Below are positions 9,260 to 22,620 of a stretch of 64,000 nt of DNA, piece by piece; position 1 is the first letter of the stretch; each line of letters begins with the position of its first letter. The notes beneath the pieces were generated by a model. The model was not told the DNA's origin, did no database searches, and saw nothing but the letters and a program-made list of their open reading frames with translations. The stretch is taken from the NCBI RefSeq assembly GCF_001659605.2, contig NC_035176.2, forward strand, positions 26,344,716 through 26,408,715, in the 5' to 3' direction. Source of the DNA: Manihot esculenta. Its lineage: Eukaryota; Streptophyta; Magnoliopsida; Malpighiales; Euphorbiaceae. Made by a program: the position numbers and the translations under genes.

Positions 9260-11330
9260 ATCACTTTTTGTACTTGTTATGGAGCGTTTGAGTCACTGTA
9301 TTTCCCATTCAGTTGGGGGGGGGGGAGAGGGGGTTTGGAAGCCCATCCAGATGACTCGTTGGTGTCCTGTTCTTTCCCACTTATTCTTTACTGATGACTT
9401 ATTATTATTTGGGGAAGCTTCTATAGAACAAATCATGGCTATGAAACAATGTTTGGACCTTTTTTGTGTGGCATTGGGTCAAAAGGTAAATTTTCATTAA
9501 TTATAGGTCTTTTCTTAGCTAATATGGATGAGGCTCTTCAGTAGCAAATCTGTGAGGTGGTGGGTTTATGCAAGTCAAATAAGATTGGTATGTAATTGGG
9601 GGGTCCTATATTTCATGGGCGAGTAACAAAGCATGCTTTTAGCTCGTTACTCAATAAAGTTGATGATCATCTTGAGAAATGAAAGGCATATGTGCTTTCC
9701 TTTGCTCGACGGGTGTCTTTGGCTAAATTGGTTTTAACCGCCTTGCCAAATCATCTAATGATGACTTTATATTTGCCTCGGGTGGTGTGTGATGAGTTTG
9801 ATAAAAGGATTCGTCAGTTCATCTGGGGAGACTGTTATGGTAATCAACGAGTTCATCTTATTCATTGGGATCAAGTGACTATGCCTTTGACTCATGGAGG
9901 GTTAGGAATTAGAACTTGTCAGGGAAATGAATGTTGCTTTTCTCGTGAAGTTAGGATGGTGCATGATAAATGAGAAGGATGCTCTTTGGGCCAAAATCTT
10001 ACATGGTAAATATGCTACTTATGGTGCTGGTTTGGCAGGAATTGCACCATGATCCAACGCGTCTGTCATATGGAGGGGAATTGTAAGTAGTAAGAAGTTG
10101 TCACTATAGAGAACTTATGTGGAGATTGAAAATGGTCATCTAATGAGTTTTTGGATGGATATATGGCTGGGTGATTCTCCTTTGATTATGCATACATTAG
10201 TTGTAGTTCCAGATTATTTGTTGCAATTCTCGACCACACAAATGTGGCAAGGTATGTCATGGGATTAGGAGTTGATTAACCATTTTCTTCCTCACCCTCT
10301 CTGTCTACAGTTGGAAGCTATGATGGTAAGTCCACATTTGAAGGATGATGATCAGCTAGCATGGAAAGGCACTTCCTCCGAACAATTTTCCGTAAAGCAT
10401 GCTTTTCACATGCAAAGGGTTGTGGGACTTTCACAGGCGAACAAGGTATGGGGCTGTATTTGGAAAGTTAAGGTTGCTCAGAAACTTCGTTCCTTTCTAT
10501 GGCTTATGCAACTTTACAAGTTAATGACCAATTTTAAAAGACAACTTAGAGGTGTTACTGCAGATCTAATGTGCCTATTGTGTGTTGGAGTTGTGGAGGA
10601 CATAAACCATCTTTTCAAGGATTGTTCTAAGGTCAAAGAGGTATGGGGTTTGATTTGAGAACCAAATTTGTTGTGGTTTATATATTCTAGGCTAGTAAGG
10701 GACTGGCTACTAACTACATCAGATTTATATCCGCGATCAGGTTTGATCTCTTCCTCTGTACAAGTCTTATGTGTAACTTTATGGTTGTTTTGGAATGGAG
10801 AAACGATTGGGTTTTTAATGGTTCGACCTTATCCTTGGACAGTAAATTATGTGAAATCAAGAGTTATTTTTGTTTGAATGATACTGTTTGGGATAAGTGT
10901 TGTATTGTTTAGAATCATAAGGTTATATTGGTATCATGGAGTCCTCCTTTAGAGGGTTGAGTAAAATTGAATACTGATGGCACTTCTAGGGGTAATCTGA
11001 GTTATGCAGGTAGTGGTGGCAGTGTTTTATGTGATGGTTAAGGTTTTTGAGTGAATGGATTTGCAATCAAGTTGGGGTTTTGTAATTTGTTGCAAGCTAA
11101 GTTGACTGTTCTATTGTATAGGTTGCACATGACTTGGCCGCATAGTAATCAAGAGTATAGATTGAGGTTGATTTAATAACAATCATGGAGTTGTTACGTC
11201 CCATGACTAAAGGAACTAAGGTACGCTTTCAAAGTTTAATCTATCAATGTTGTGAAATGGTTTTCTAGTTTTGTCAAATTGAGGTAAGACATTACCTTTC
11301 ATAGGAAACACGGTGCATTTAGAGTACTTT
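9260..11330 (+). pseudogene. LINE (L1-type) ORF2 remnant: RT 3' part, zf-RVT, RNase H
   Basis: Broken plus-strand frames read LFVLVMERLSHCI, then the RT catalytic motif FTDDLLLF (near 9390-9412), the RT tail and thumb (LAKLVLTALPNHLMM), GGLGI and W(A)KILHGKY blocks. A zf-RVT zinc region follows (FSVKHAF..., CLLC...HLFKDC; 10272-10658). An RNase H start with NTDG (near 10968) comes last. This order is that of plant L1-type LINEs. Stops and frameshifts throughout show that it is dead. The RT 5' half is missing because LTR A inserted at 9259/9260 within the codons before LFVLVMERL, so it should reappear left of the window. A run of about ten G lies near 9317. Confidence 0.85.
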
Positions 11331-12180
11331 AAATCTCCTCCAATTTTTTTTGTTAAATTTAGTGATTATTTGTGCGGTTTAATTTTCTTCGCTCAATTTA
11401 ATTTTAAATAATTTTTTATGTTTTATTATATTAACTTTCTTTGTATAAAAAAAATTAAATAACTTTTATATTATTTTATATAATAGTAATGTAGAAATTT
11501 TAATACCTGTACCTTGTACAGCAAATAACTAATTTATAGAATAATAGTAGTGAGTGAGTTGCCAACTAAACTATAACAATATTAATATTAATATTTTATA
11601 TACTAAAATATTTAAATTCATAAAATTTAAATTTATACTATATCATTTATTTATATATAAGAAAAATTAAAATCAACTAAATCAATAAATATAAATAAAA
11701 AAAAAACTAAAATTTAAAAGTTGATTTTTAGTTTGAATCATAAAATTCTAATCAACTGGTTTCAAAGTCGATTCTAGCCTTAATTTGAAGAGGGATACTA
11801 GAATTAATTCCCTTAGTATCTAATCTCAATCTAGTTCAAAAATCGAAATATGTTAACTTATATCATTTTTAAATTTGATCCATTTAGTTTCAGTTTGATT
11901 TATTATTACTGTAGTTAAAAGAGCTAACAAACTTCAAATGTTGGTTGGTTTTAAAAAAACATATCCCCTCTTTATACTTGAATATATGACTGTAATTTTT
12001 TAAAAAATATGAACTAACGAATCCTCTTTAATTTATTGATTATGTACGGTAATTATAACTACAAATAATTAAACTATCATAATTGGAAATAAATAATTTC
12101 TGACGAGTAAACTTTATAACGAGGGGATCCTTTCTGCGCATGAAATTTAGGCAAAAGTCCAACGCAGGCTCAAAGGCCCT
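11331..12180. other. AT-rich intergenic DNA
   Basis: Low-complexity A/T-rich sequence lies between the LINE remnant and the promoter of the ArfGAP gene. I see no coding signal or repeat family that I can name. Confidence 0.6.
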
Positions 12181-12189
12181 ACCCACCGT

Positions 12190-12280
12190 ACACGTCAGCA
12201 AAACTCTAACGGCCAAAACCGGTTACCTAACCATTAAATAGCGGCAAATTTCCCTCCACAACATATCTCTCTCTAGAGTT
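12190..12280 (+). promoter_or_regulatory. Core promoter of the ArfGAP gene with MSA-like element
   Basis: An ACGTCA bZIP-type core (12192-12197) is followed by TCTAACGGCCA (12205-12215), which fits the mitosis-specific activator consensus YCYAACGGYYA. Next come a TATA-like ATTAAATA (12233-12240) and a pyrimidine-rich initiator region (ACATATCTCTCTCT, near 12260). The spacing suits a start of transcription near 12265. The roles of the motifs are inferred. Confidence 0.5.
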
Positions 12281-12375
12281 TTTGATCACCAATTGTTCTC
12301 GACACTCGTCCTCTCCTTTTCCTTCCCCAAATTTTCCTTTCTATGGTTTCTGTTTCTCTCATTTCTCTATCTAAT

Positions 12376-12515
12376 AAGGTCTCCTTCCTTGCAGATTCTC
12401 AATTTTCCTTTTTTTTTTCTTTTTTGTTTGAATTTTTTTAGTTTAGGATTCAGATCAGTTTGTATGATTATATGAATCTAATATTTTTCTTTTTAGAATT
12501 TTTTTTTCTGTACAG
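12376..12515 (+). other. Possible 5' UTR intron of the ArfGAP gene
   Basis: A very T-rich stretch ends in the acceptor-like CTGTACAG, 21 bp before the start codon; a donor-like AATAAG|GTCTCC lies near 12375. An intron in the leader is plausible but not proven. Confidence 0.3.
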
Positions 12516-12536
12516 GAAGTGTGATCTTTTAGAAAA

Positions 12537-15500
12537 ATGTTGAAAAGGGAGAAGGAAGAGGAGAGAATTGAAAGGATCATTCGCGGTCTTCTCAAACTTT
12601 CTGAGAATCGAAGATGTATAAATTGCAATAGTTTGGTGAGAAAATTTTCCTTTTCATTTTATTTGATATGAGTTTCTACGAAAATAAATGCTCCTTTTGT
12701 GCCTTGATTAGCTAGAGCTTTACAGGATGGATTGTCCTGTGATCAACTGTGATTAAAAGAACATTTATAGTTTTCTGAAAGTGAAATTAATTTAATAAAT
12801 CAGTTTTGTTGAAGAGATGAAAATAAATTTTGGTTTGGTGTTAAGAGTAGAAATGCTATGTCTTGAGGATGTCTTCGAGCAAAATATGCTGTATTATTCA
12901 TGCGTTTGAGGCTCAATTCAAGTGAGTATTATGGTAAATTGCCATTTTTTTGTAGGAATTGACTAATTAGTCCAGCATTATTTCTTTCTCCGCATATGCT
13001 TATGAGCTTAACATTTACTATGTTGGAAACTGCATAGTGCTTGTCAGTGCATTATTTTCAGCTTGCTGGCTATTATCCTAACTTGCTCTCATTCTGGTAG
13101 GGACCACAATATGTTTGCACAACTTTCTGGACATTTGTTTGCACAAATTGTAGTGGAATACAGTAAGCGTTCTGTGTGACATTGATAGGAGTTTTGGCGT
13201 TAGGCCAAATTTATTTCACCATTAACTTTTATGTTTCAAGTAAAGAGGCTAATTTAATTTGTATAATGCCAGTCGGGAATTTACACATAGAGTAAAATCG
13301 GTGTCAATGGCTAAATTTAAAGCAGAAGAAGTTAGTGCTCTTCAAGCTGGGGGAAATGAGGTAGGCTAAATAACAAATGATCTTCATAATACTTTTGACA
13401 ACTTTGTTTTCATGAATTAACATGCATTTATCTTTTTCTCACAGAGAGCACGACAAATTTATTTCAAAGAATGGGATCCTCAGCAGAACTCATATCCTGA
13501 TGGCAGGTTGTTAAATATATTGTTAATTAGTGTTAGAAATTCTGCAGGTAATGCCATCTGATTCAGCATGTTTGCTTCCAGTAATATGCATAAGCTTCGA
13601 GATTTTGTCAAGCATGTTTATGTGGATAGAAAATATACTGGTGAGAGAAGTCATGAAAGGCTGCCAAAGCTGAGATTGGTAAAGTTACAGCTCATAAACA
13701 GTCCTTTTGATTTTACTTTATTCTTTTTGGAAATGTTTCCAATATCAATCTGTATATAATATTAATAATTGTCAATTCAAAAACCTCATTACTTGTATTT
13801 TTAGAAAGTCTGCTGTGTGCTCTTTACCTTAAGCTTTTCTCGTTTATCAACGCTTCCTATGCTCTTATACAGAGTGGCAAGGAGGAATTCCATGAGAAAA
13901 AGAAGCTTGGTATATATTCTGGTAGCTATAGAAGTCCTAATTATGAGAATAGATATGACCAGAAAGGAAGATCTCTTCCTGGTGGGATCAGTGATGACAA
14001 AAGTAGAAGATATTATAATGATGAAAGAAGAAGTCCTTGTTTTGCCCGAGAACATTCAATATATGGGGGTTTCAAGAAAAGTCCTCTCCGATTTGAAGTT
14101 GTTGATGACAGGTTTCGAGATGATGGAACTCAAAACACAAGGGAATCTGCTAACCATCGGTTTTTGCATAGAAATGGCAGTTTTGGAAGCTTGTCACCTG
14201 ACCGTGTAAAGAGAAGGGATCTGTCTAGCCCCCCTGTGGCACGACCTATTGAAGATATCCTAGGGAAGAATGCTCCAGTTTTGCAAGTAGGTGAACGTTC
14301 TAAAGCAACTATTGGGAAAAATTCTGATGGCTCTGCTCACAATCAGGTGTGGTAATTGTTGATTACTGGATATACTAAATAACATATGGAATAGGGCGTG
14401 CAAGCACAATTGCGAACTTCTTGAGATGAAATAAATATTCAGCATTGCAATTATCTTAGCTTCTTTGGTTCTTGCTAGTTGCTACTTTGAATTCTCCCTC
14501 CCTCTTTTACTCAAGCACTCATTTTAAGAACTGGGAATATTTACTGTGTGACCAATCAATTGTAGATCATATGTTATGTGTTGGTTCCCTAATATATTAT
14601 CTGTGAATTTCTTTGGTAACTTGCTGAAATTTTGCAGCTTATAATTTCTTAATAAGGTTGGTTGTTTTTATTATAGCCTAGCACACTCTTCAATTTCAAA
14701 TTCTGAAGCAGGATGAAAGCTTCACTTACCTGTTTTTCTAATTGCAGGTCATTGCATCTTCTGGCAGCAAAGGATCTATTGATGGGAAAACAGCAGAAGA
14801 AAAAAATCAGAAATTGGAAAGCTTGATTAATTTTGATTCTGATTCCATGCCCTCCAATGCTGAAGCAGGACCACAAACACAGGAAAATCATCAATTGAGT
14901 GATGGAGGCAATCACAAGTCTAATGAATCTTCCACAAAGCAAGTTGTACCACAGGTCCCAAAACCGAATACTTTGGAATTATTGCTATTTGAATTGTCAG
15001 TTCCCTCTGTTGGAAGTGCTGGTAGTGTACCTGAAGATTCAAATAATGATAAGCCTCCGTCAACTACATCTGGAGGCAATATGCCCATGAGTTCTGGCAT
15101 TTCAGCAGCAGAGCCACCAGGGATGATGTTAGCTTTACCAGAAAATGTCGGAGGTTCTACCAGTGCACCTGGAGGGAATGTGCCCTTTGACGTTGTTTCA
15201 CCAGCTTCACCTCCTGGGCAGATGTTGGCAGTATCCACTAGCGCTGCGATTCCATCAGAAGGCAACATGCCCAATGGTAATGTTTCAGCAGCTGTGCCTG
15301 TGGGGCAGATTTTGACATCATCAAATAATGATGGTCCCTCTAGCAATGCATTAAGAGAAAATAAGGCTGCTAGTGGTATTCCCCAATCTGCACCTGTGGA
15401 GCAAACATTATCATTATTTGATACTTTTGATTCTACGACTCCATCAACAACTAGCTTGCATGTGCAACCTTCTGAAGGAACTCCTTCACAAGCTGCACCT

Positions 15501-18500
15501 GATATTCATGGTGATTCGATTTTCAAGTTCACAAATAAGCAACAGGTACGCAGCATGCAGCAACATCAGCTTTTTGCATTTCCTGCTGCAGAGAATGGAC
15601 CTGGTGGACAACCAACTAGTACTACAAAAGTCGGAGATCTAAATAACCAGGTTAATTTCATCTCAGTTTTCAAATTCCAGGAACTTCATAAAAATTTCAA
15701 ACTGAGGCCAGAGAGTCTAAGAGTCTATTTGACATTGAGTTTGACAGCTACTTAGAAAAATACATTTTTGGATGCTGTTGAGAAAATAGTTTGAAGAAGT
15801 TTAGGTACTTTGAGTTTTTATGACTAAAACATATCAAATTTAACATAAAAAATAAATTTTTATAATTTTTAAGGTAGTGCTTTTCTCCATACAACTCAAA
15901 CAACAATAGCAAACAGAGACTAAGAGTTTTACAATTATATTTATTTCAAGATAAAACCTTAAAAGAGTGAACTTGAAAAGTTTCAAGATATTCCATAAGG
16001 CACTAAAGTTTAGCCCCTATAGATTGTATACCTCTAGTCATAAAACTTCCATAGCAGGAAAAGACTTTAAGCGATCTTTTGTGAGATCCCATTTTCTGAA
16101 AGTTGATACAGTCATCATATTGGACTCCCTTTCTCCAAGTGCACTTGCGAATGTGATGGAGAATATCAGTATTACGTTTCACTTTACCTTGAAAAGAAGT
16201 GTTACTTCAGCTTTTCCATCCCAAATGTATGAATTACAGTTCTAATATCAGGTGTTAACAATCTTTTTGCTAAGTTCCCCCTATCTTATAATTGCTGTCA
16301 AACTTCATTATTCAATCAGATGAACGTCTGGATTTTGGTCAACTATATCATTATCTGTTTTATGAGCATGTGTGACACATTAAATACCTGGTTGATTTGT
16401 TGAAAGTTGTAAGCTTTTTTTTTGTGTGCAAGATCATAAACTGATATATCCCTTTGCTTGTGTGTTCGTCTGACTGCACAAACAAATATATATTTTGAAG
16501 CTGTGTACTTCATTAAATGCGCCTGATGCTCAAGGACCTTTTAGTGCCTCTGCATTCTTTGCTCATGATGTCACAAAAGCAAACCGAGATTCCAGTTCTG
16601 GAACTAAATCCCAGCAATTTCCTGTGGAAACAAAGTCTATCGAAAGAAAGGAACTCCCAGCAGTAATTGCCTCGCCTCACATAATTTTAGATGTTTCTCT
16701 GAATATTCTCGTAATATATGTTTATCTGTTGCAGGACCTTTTTGCTGCAAGTTATTCACCAGTGACTGGCTCAATTCCAGGTTGGCAAAGTGCTCTACCT
16801 TATGGCATGGGATTCAGCACGCAGTATTATCCTAATGCAGTGGTATGGTATCTTATGAATCAAGATGATCAAGTGGAATGAGTTCTGTTGGACCTATTCA
16901 AACATGAAGATATTGATTGTTCTTTAATTATTGGTTTTGTTACAGCCTGTGCTCCCATATCCTAACCAAGCAAAATCAAGCAACCCATTTGATCTAAACA
17001 ATGAATCCACTTCAGCACAAGATTCACCGGTATTTACAGCACCCAAGAATGATTTTAATGCTCCTCGTAATATTTCTTGTATTATATTTTTCCTTCATCT
17101 TTGCTTTGCCTATGTTTTTCTTAAGCTTTTGCATGTTGATGCATGCAGTTTTATCTTGTATCTGCAGTTGGCTGAAAATCACTGGTTAACTAGAGAGCAG
17201 GATAATATGGATGAAGCAGTAAAATATATATGGTCATCTAAGAAGACTTTATACTATAATACCTATGAGATGAGAGCCAAAAGATTCAAGCCTAGTTATA
17301 TGCTTCACTATCTTTTTTACATTCCGATGAATATTAAGATGAGAACAGTGGAAAGTGAAAAATATTTTTTGTACAAACTCAGATTTAGGGTGCTTCCTAT
17401 TGTCAAATTATTTTGGAACAAGTATCCTAAATTAGATTGTCCAATATTTATTCTCAACCATTTCTATTCTTCGATGTACTTCATTAATTCTTTAGTAACC
17501 AAGTTATCGTAACTATGTACATTTGTCGAACAACAGTCTTGCAACTGTGTCGATTGCAAAGCTATATATTACAGTGATATAGTTGCCTTTTGTGGAAAAT
17601 TTGCAGGCAGCGCCTGCTAATGTGTTGGTTCCTAGGAACTTAATGCCTGCTACTGGCATCGACACAAATTCTTTAGGGTTAATGGCACCGTCTTATGCAT
17701 CAGTGTTACCATCTTCTCCCTTTGCATCACCCAATTCTGGTAAATTTAAGTTCAAACTTGTATTTCTCCTAAACACCTATCTAGATTAATTTGAATTCTA
17801 ACATATCAGGTGCATACATGGGGCCACAAGTACACATGAATGGACAACCTTCTAGGTAACACTTTTTTCTTTGGTGGTATGTTGGATCCATTTCTCTCAA
17901 AGTGGTTTCCTTTACTAAGGGATTACCATAAAGACTGAATATGTCAACAAGATGCCACAATTATTGTCTCTCCTAATTCCTTTGTTTGGAATAGTTCATT
18001 TTGTACGAAAATAATTTAGATGAATTTTTATATAATCATCCATGATTTTAATATTTTTTTAAATGAAAATATTTTAAGTTAAACAAAAAAAAAAAATTGA
18101 ATTCTTGTATTTCAAACAAGGGAATTGGTAGAAAAGAAGTCGACTGAATTGAAATTTTGCAAAATTCTTAATTCCAAATAGGCAGAATAGGCCTTATGGA
18201 ACTAAACTACCATATGGTCTGTGAGCTAAAATGGGGACTGTAAAATGGTTCAAAAGTTACATGCTTTGATGAAGTGAGGAGAAGTTTTCTAAAGAATATG
18301 TGGCTCTTCAATCAGTATGCTCTAAGTTGAATATCTAAAAAACACTCCTCTCTTTATGCATGCATTATGAAATTCTCTGGCTAATGATCTTATAATCATT
18401 TCATTTAAGAAAGTACTTTGAATTTTTCTGAGCATTGCAGGCTACAAGGAGCTGCAGGTGGCTATGGTACTGATGCCTATTTTGGCTCACTAAATATGGA

Positions 18501-18579
18501 CCACCAATCTTCCGGCGGGTATTCACTACCTTCTGCACCAAATTCACTTCCTTCCATGGGAGGGAACCCTTTCGGATAA
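12537..18579 (+). CDS. AGD14: ADP-ribosylation factor GTPase-activating protein, AGD14 (ZIGA4) type
   Basis: Proposed coding exons: 12537-12635, 13101-13162, 13273-13360, 13445-13506, 13582-13678, 13873-14346, 14748-15650, 16501-16662, 16735-16842, 16946-17029, 17583-17739, 17810-17855, 18441-18579. All introns are GT-AG and the phases join into about 826 residues. An N-terminal ArfGAP zinc finger is clear: C27-x2-C30-x16-C47-x2-C50, followed by the catalytic arginine R55 in HREF. The long remainder is low-complexity Ser/Pro/Gly-rich sequence. It contains NPFDL near the start of the exon at 16946 and ends GGNPFG, as in Arabidopsis AGD14. The family stimulates GTP hydrolysis by Arf GTPases in vesicle traffic. 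The exon at 14748 is large and internally repetitive, which makes the protein longer than Arabidopsis AGD14 (about 650 residues, from memory). The edges of the exons at 16946 and 17583 are the least certain. Confidence 0.85.
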
Positions 18580-19440
18580 AAAAGGATTATATTTGGGTTA
18601 TACTCTCCAAAGTTTGTGGAACAGAAATCTGGGGCTCCTTCTGTTGAGGATCAAATGCAACAGACAGCCTGGAATGAGGTGGTATGTCTATATTTGTGGT
18701 GATGAAGATGATTCTGAAAGAAAATGTAAGTGATCATTCTGGATGAAGCTATATCTTCAAAAAGATATGGAAGTAATCATTCTATATGAAGGTATATTTT
18801 CTTTACACTCATGAATGTCATCAATCGAACAGATTCATTCTGATTATCTAGACACCTGGGATTCCCGTTGATCATTAGCATTCTCGTTCTCCTTGTAGAT
18901 ATACACAATGATCAATCCTTCTAGCAATTTCTTACAGAGGTTCTGTCGCCATTTACTCGCTGCTATTTCTAGATGCTGTATTTTTTAACTGATTAGACAA
19001 GGGTGTTAAGACATGAAATTATTATAATCTAGTTCAAGATCTATGAATTTTCTAATAAGTCACTACCTTAAAAGACGACTTTGATACCATTGAATGAAAG
19101 CTGTTCAGTGTTTGCTTGTCAGAAACTGGTGAAAGACAAAATATAGAACAACTATTGATCATATTTTAGCAGTAAGTGGCAAAAACTGACAAGTTCAAAC
19201 ATATAAACAAAATGTTTCGGCTAATCATTTAGCAATGCTTTAGCATTACATTTGGTCCAAATATACTCTACATCGACTTTTTCCCTTGCAGCAAGTTAGG
19301 TGCAGAAGAGGATTAGAGGGATGGAAATAACCAGGGAGGGAACTTCTTCAGCGATGATGCAGAGAGCCAGGGCCTGAATAAGATGACTTCAAATTAAAGT
19401 AATACGCTAGTACTTTGTTTAGAACGATTTATTTTGCAAA
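18580..19440 (+). other. Probable 3' UTR and downstream flank of the ArfGAP gene
   Basis: No conserved coding frame continues after the TAA at 18577-18579. A donor-like GGTG|GTATGT near 18681 and an acceptor-like CCCTTGCAG near 19291 could bound a 3' UTR intron. A short non-AT-rich block follows to about 19420, and I take it as the likely transcript end region. Confidence 0.35.
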
Positions 19441-22400
19441 AAAGAGAATTCAAATGAATTTTATAGTTATTATCTCTTTCTCCTCTCTTCTCATGAAGCA
19501 TTGAACCTCAGTAATAAAATAAGCAAAAAATACAGCCAAAATCAACACACTGAACCGCAACCAAGGCCCATCTCCATAGGACTTTGATTTATAAAATTTG
19601 TTATCCTTCATAAACAAACAACACCAATTGCACATGATGACCATTGTGAAAGCTGAATTCCCCTAACAACATATACTGGAATTAGCCAAACTAGTTAATA
19701 GAATCCTCTCTGTGCAAATTCCTGCTGCCATAACTTATGGGATATCAAATTCTTCACTGTTTTGATATAGCCGGAACAACAATAGACTTCATGGGATCAT
19801 TGGCATTGGCACACTATATGCGCCATCGAATATTTAGTGCCTATTTTGGACATTGAGGTTTAGGGGCCAAAAGAGTTTTTTAAGAAAAACTATCATTTTA
19901 AATGCCGTTAGAAAAACAATTTAGAAAAAAGTTATTTTGTTATTTTAATATCTGGAACATTGTACAAAAATGTTGTCAATTTTAAAGGCCTGCTAATTGA
20001 AAAAAATATATACTTAATACAACAAATATAATTTTTATTCAATTAATAAAAATTTCCCCCTCATTTTTTTTATCAAACGCATTCAATGAAACTTATTTGT
20101 GAAAGTAAATAAAAAATTTTATTTTCAAATTAAAAATTCATGTAAAAATGTTAATAATAATAATAATAATAATAATAATCATCATTATTTTTACTGTGAG
20201 GGAGGCTGAAGAGTGAAAAAGAAAAAAATGGAGGGAAGAGAGATGGAGGGAGAGGCGAGTGGAGGTGGAGGGAGAGGGAGAGGGGGAGTACTGAGGGGGG
20301 ATTATGATGAGAGAGGGGTTGATGGAGAGAAGTTCGGCCTTTTTACTCCCACAAAGAAAAAAAAAAGATTTTTGTAAAAATTATTTTCCAAATCAAGATA
20401 AATTTAGAGTTTACTATATTTATAAGGTGTGATAAGATTTTAAAAATAAAAATAAATAAATAAATACCTCGCTTGATAAAATTATACTTAAAAAATATAA
20501 ATAAATAAAATAATAAGATTAATATATTATCGCACCTAAATATTAAAATTAATTTATATTATAATTCTTAAAATTTAATAAAATTTATAACCTAATTTAT
20601 ACTTTTAGATAATAAATAATTTAATTTTTAAAATTTTATTTTATTAAATTTACTGTCACTCATAAAAAAATAAATAAATTATAAATCCTTAATTCTAATT
20701 TCTTAAATTTTAATATATATTAAGATATTTTACAGCAGTTTTATATTAAATATTTTTTTTACTATATAAATCTCTAAATGAATCTATTTCAAAAAAAATC
20801 TCTAAATAAATTTTAATAGTTTACCGATGAATTTTAATGAAATTTTAAGTAGTAAAATTTTAATTTTAACCTGTTTAAGTCAAAATTAATCGATTAATGT
20901 TAAAAAAAAACTATTATAACCTGGTTATAATTGATAAAAAAAATTGAAAGGTTTGATTTTTTATTATTATTATTTAATTATGCCATGTTAACAATCAAAG
21001 ATAATTATAATATTGATGACACATTAGTCTCCACGTCAATAACCACAATTATTAATTTTGCTCACATCCCATAATTAACACAAACCGTTAAATTTGGCTA
21101 AAAGTAACAAAATTAAAAGGCTTTAATACTTAATTCCTCCATGGCACTCATCCAGAAAGTTCAAGTGAGTACATTTTCAACTTAAAAGTGAAAACAAGAA
21201 ATTGAGTTTCTTGCTTCTTGGTTTAAATTAAGAAATCAAGAATTCAGCTAAACATTTTGATTTTTGGATTATATTGAGTTTAAGTTGAGACTTCTGAAAT
21301 AATTTGAATAAAAAAGTTAAAAATTTAGGTAAATTAAATATAGGGATGAAATTGAAACTTTAATCAAATTATAAAAAATATCTATTGGCCAAAAAGATCA
21401 CAGCTAAAATTTTTAATTTTAGATAAAAATCTTTAACTTTTAGATTTATTGTAATTATAATAATTTTTTAAATTAATTTTAATTATATTTAAATTAATTT
21501 ACATAATACACGCTACATGTTGTTTTTACACATGAATAATTTAATTAATTGAAATTAAATTTTAATTAAGATTTTAAATGTTTAATTATCTAAAATATTC
21601 AAATGAGATTTTTATTTAGATGAGAGAGAATTAAGTATTTCAATTATATAACTTAAAAATTTTGGAAAGTTTAGAATCTTAATTAAATTTCAATTTCAAT
21701 TAATTAAATTGAATATATAATAAAAATAATAATATGTCATGAATCTCGTTAAAACTAATTTAAAAATTAATACAATTATAATAAATTTAAAATTTAAAAT
21801 TTTTTTATTTAAAATTAAATTTTTTTGCAATAAATATAAAAATCTGCAAAATTATGTTTTTTTAACGAGTAGGCCTGTAAAAATAATTGTAATGGACAAA
21901 AGAAATAAATGTTTGGATCACTTGGTGTGTATATATATATATAATTGTAAATATATATTTTTAAAAAATTATCATTCATGTAATTTATTTTTTAATTTAA
22001 AATAATTATATTTTTTTATTAAAAATAAATAAAACGAAGGATTGAGATATTACACATGAAATCTCATTAATTAAATTCACTCGTTATTGGACTAAACCAT
22101 AAAACTACAATAATTATAGTTAGTAAATTTTATTTTATCAAAAAATTCTCATTTAAATATAGTTCAAGTTTCCGTGAACCATAAATTAATAATTAAAATA
22201 ATTTTAATTAATTTTATTTTCAATTTGAAATAATAACATTATTTAAATTTAGTTTATCAATAAAATGGTCTTTTACTTTATTTTATTTATATAATGACTA
22301 TTTTTTGTTATTATTTTCTTTTAAAAACTAAATTTATCATTTTACACTCTAATTTACATTTCATGAATAATCAAATAGATAATTATAAAAAATATTTTGA

Positions 22401-22620
22401 TTTAATGTATTTAGAAATATAAAAACTAAATTTTAAAATTAAAATATAATTTTACTTTCAAAAAAAATTAAAACATAATTTATTCTAATTAAAAATTATT
22501 TTTAACTGATTTTTAAATATCACATCAATACTAAAGAAAAATTTCAGAACAATATAAATTTATTTACTATTCTAATTAATAATAAGTATTAGGTCTAGTT
22601 AAATAAATAATAGGCAAAGG
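19441..22620. other. AT-rich intergenic DNA with simple repeats
   Basis: The sequence is very A/T-rich with no supported gene. It includes a (TAA)n microsatellite at 20151-20179 and a purine-rich (GA/GGA) stretch at about 20200-20300. Short open frames here are chance products of composition. Confidence 0.7.

Noticed and set aside
9310..9325. G-run as a quadruplex or regulatory site
   Set aside because: It is a single homopolymer run inside a dead LINE frame, most likely slippage; there is no second G-tract arrangement to support a quadruplex.
14912..15346. 144-residue open frame on the minus strand
   Set aside because: It lies opposite the repetitive coding exon of the ArfGAP gene and has no recognisable domain; it mirrors the Gly/Pro-rich plus-strand protein.
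16931..17512. 193-residue plus-strand frame
   Set aside because: It starts in a true ArfGAP exon (16946) but runs on into AT-rich intron sequence coding for hydrophobic, non-conserved residues. The exon is better ended at 17029.
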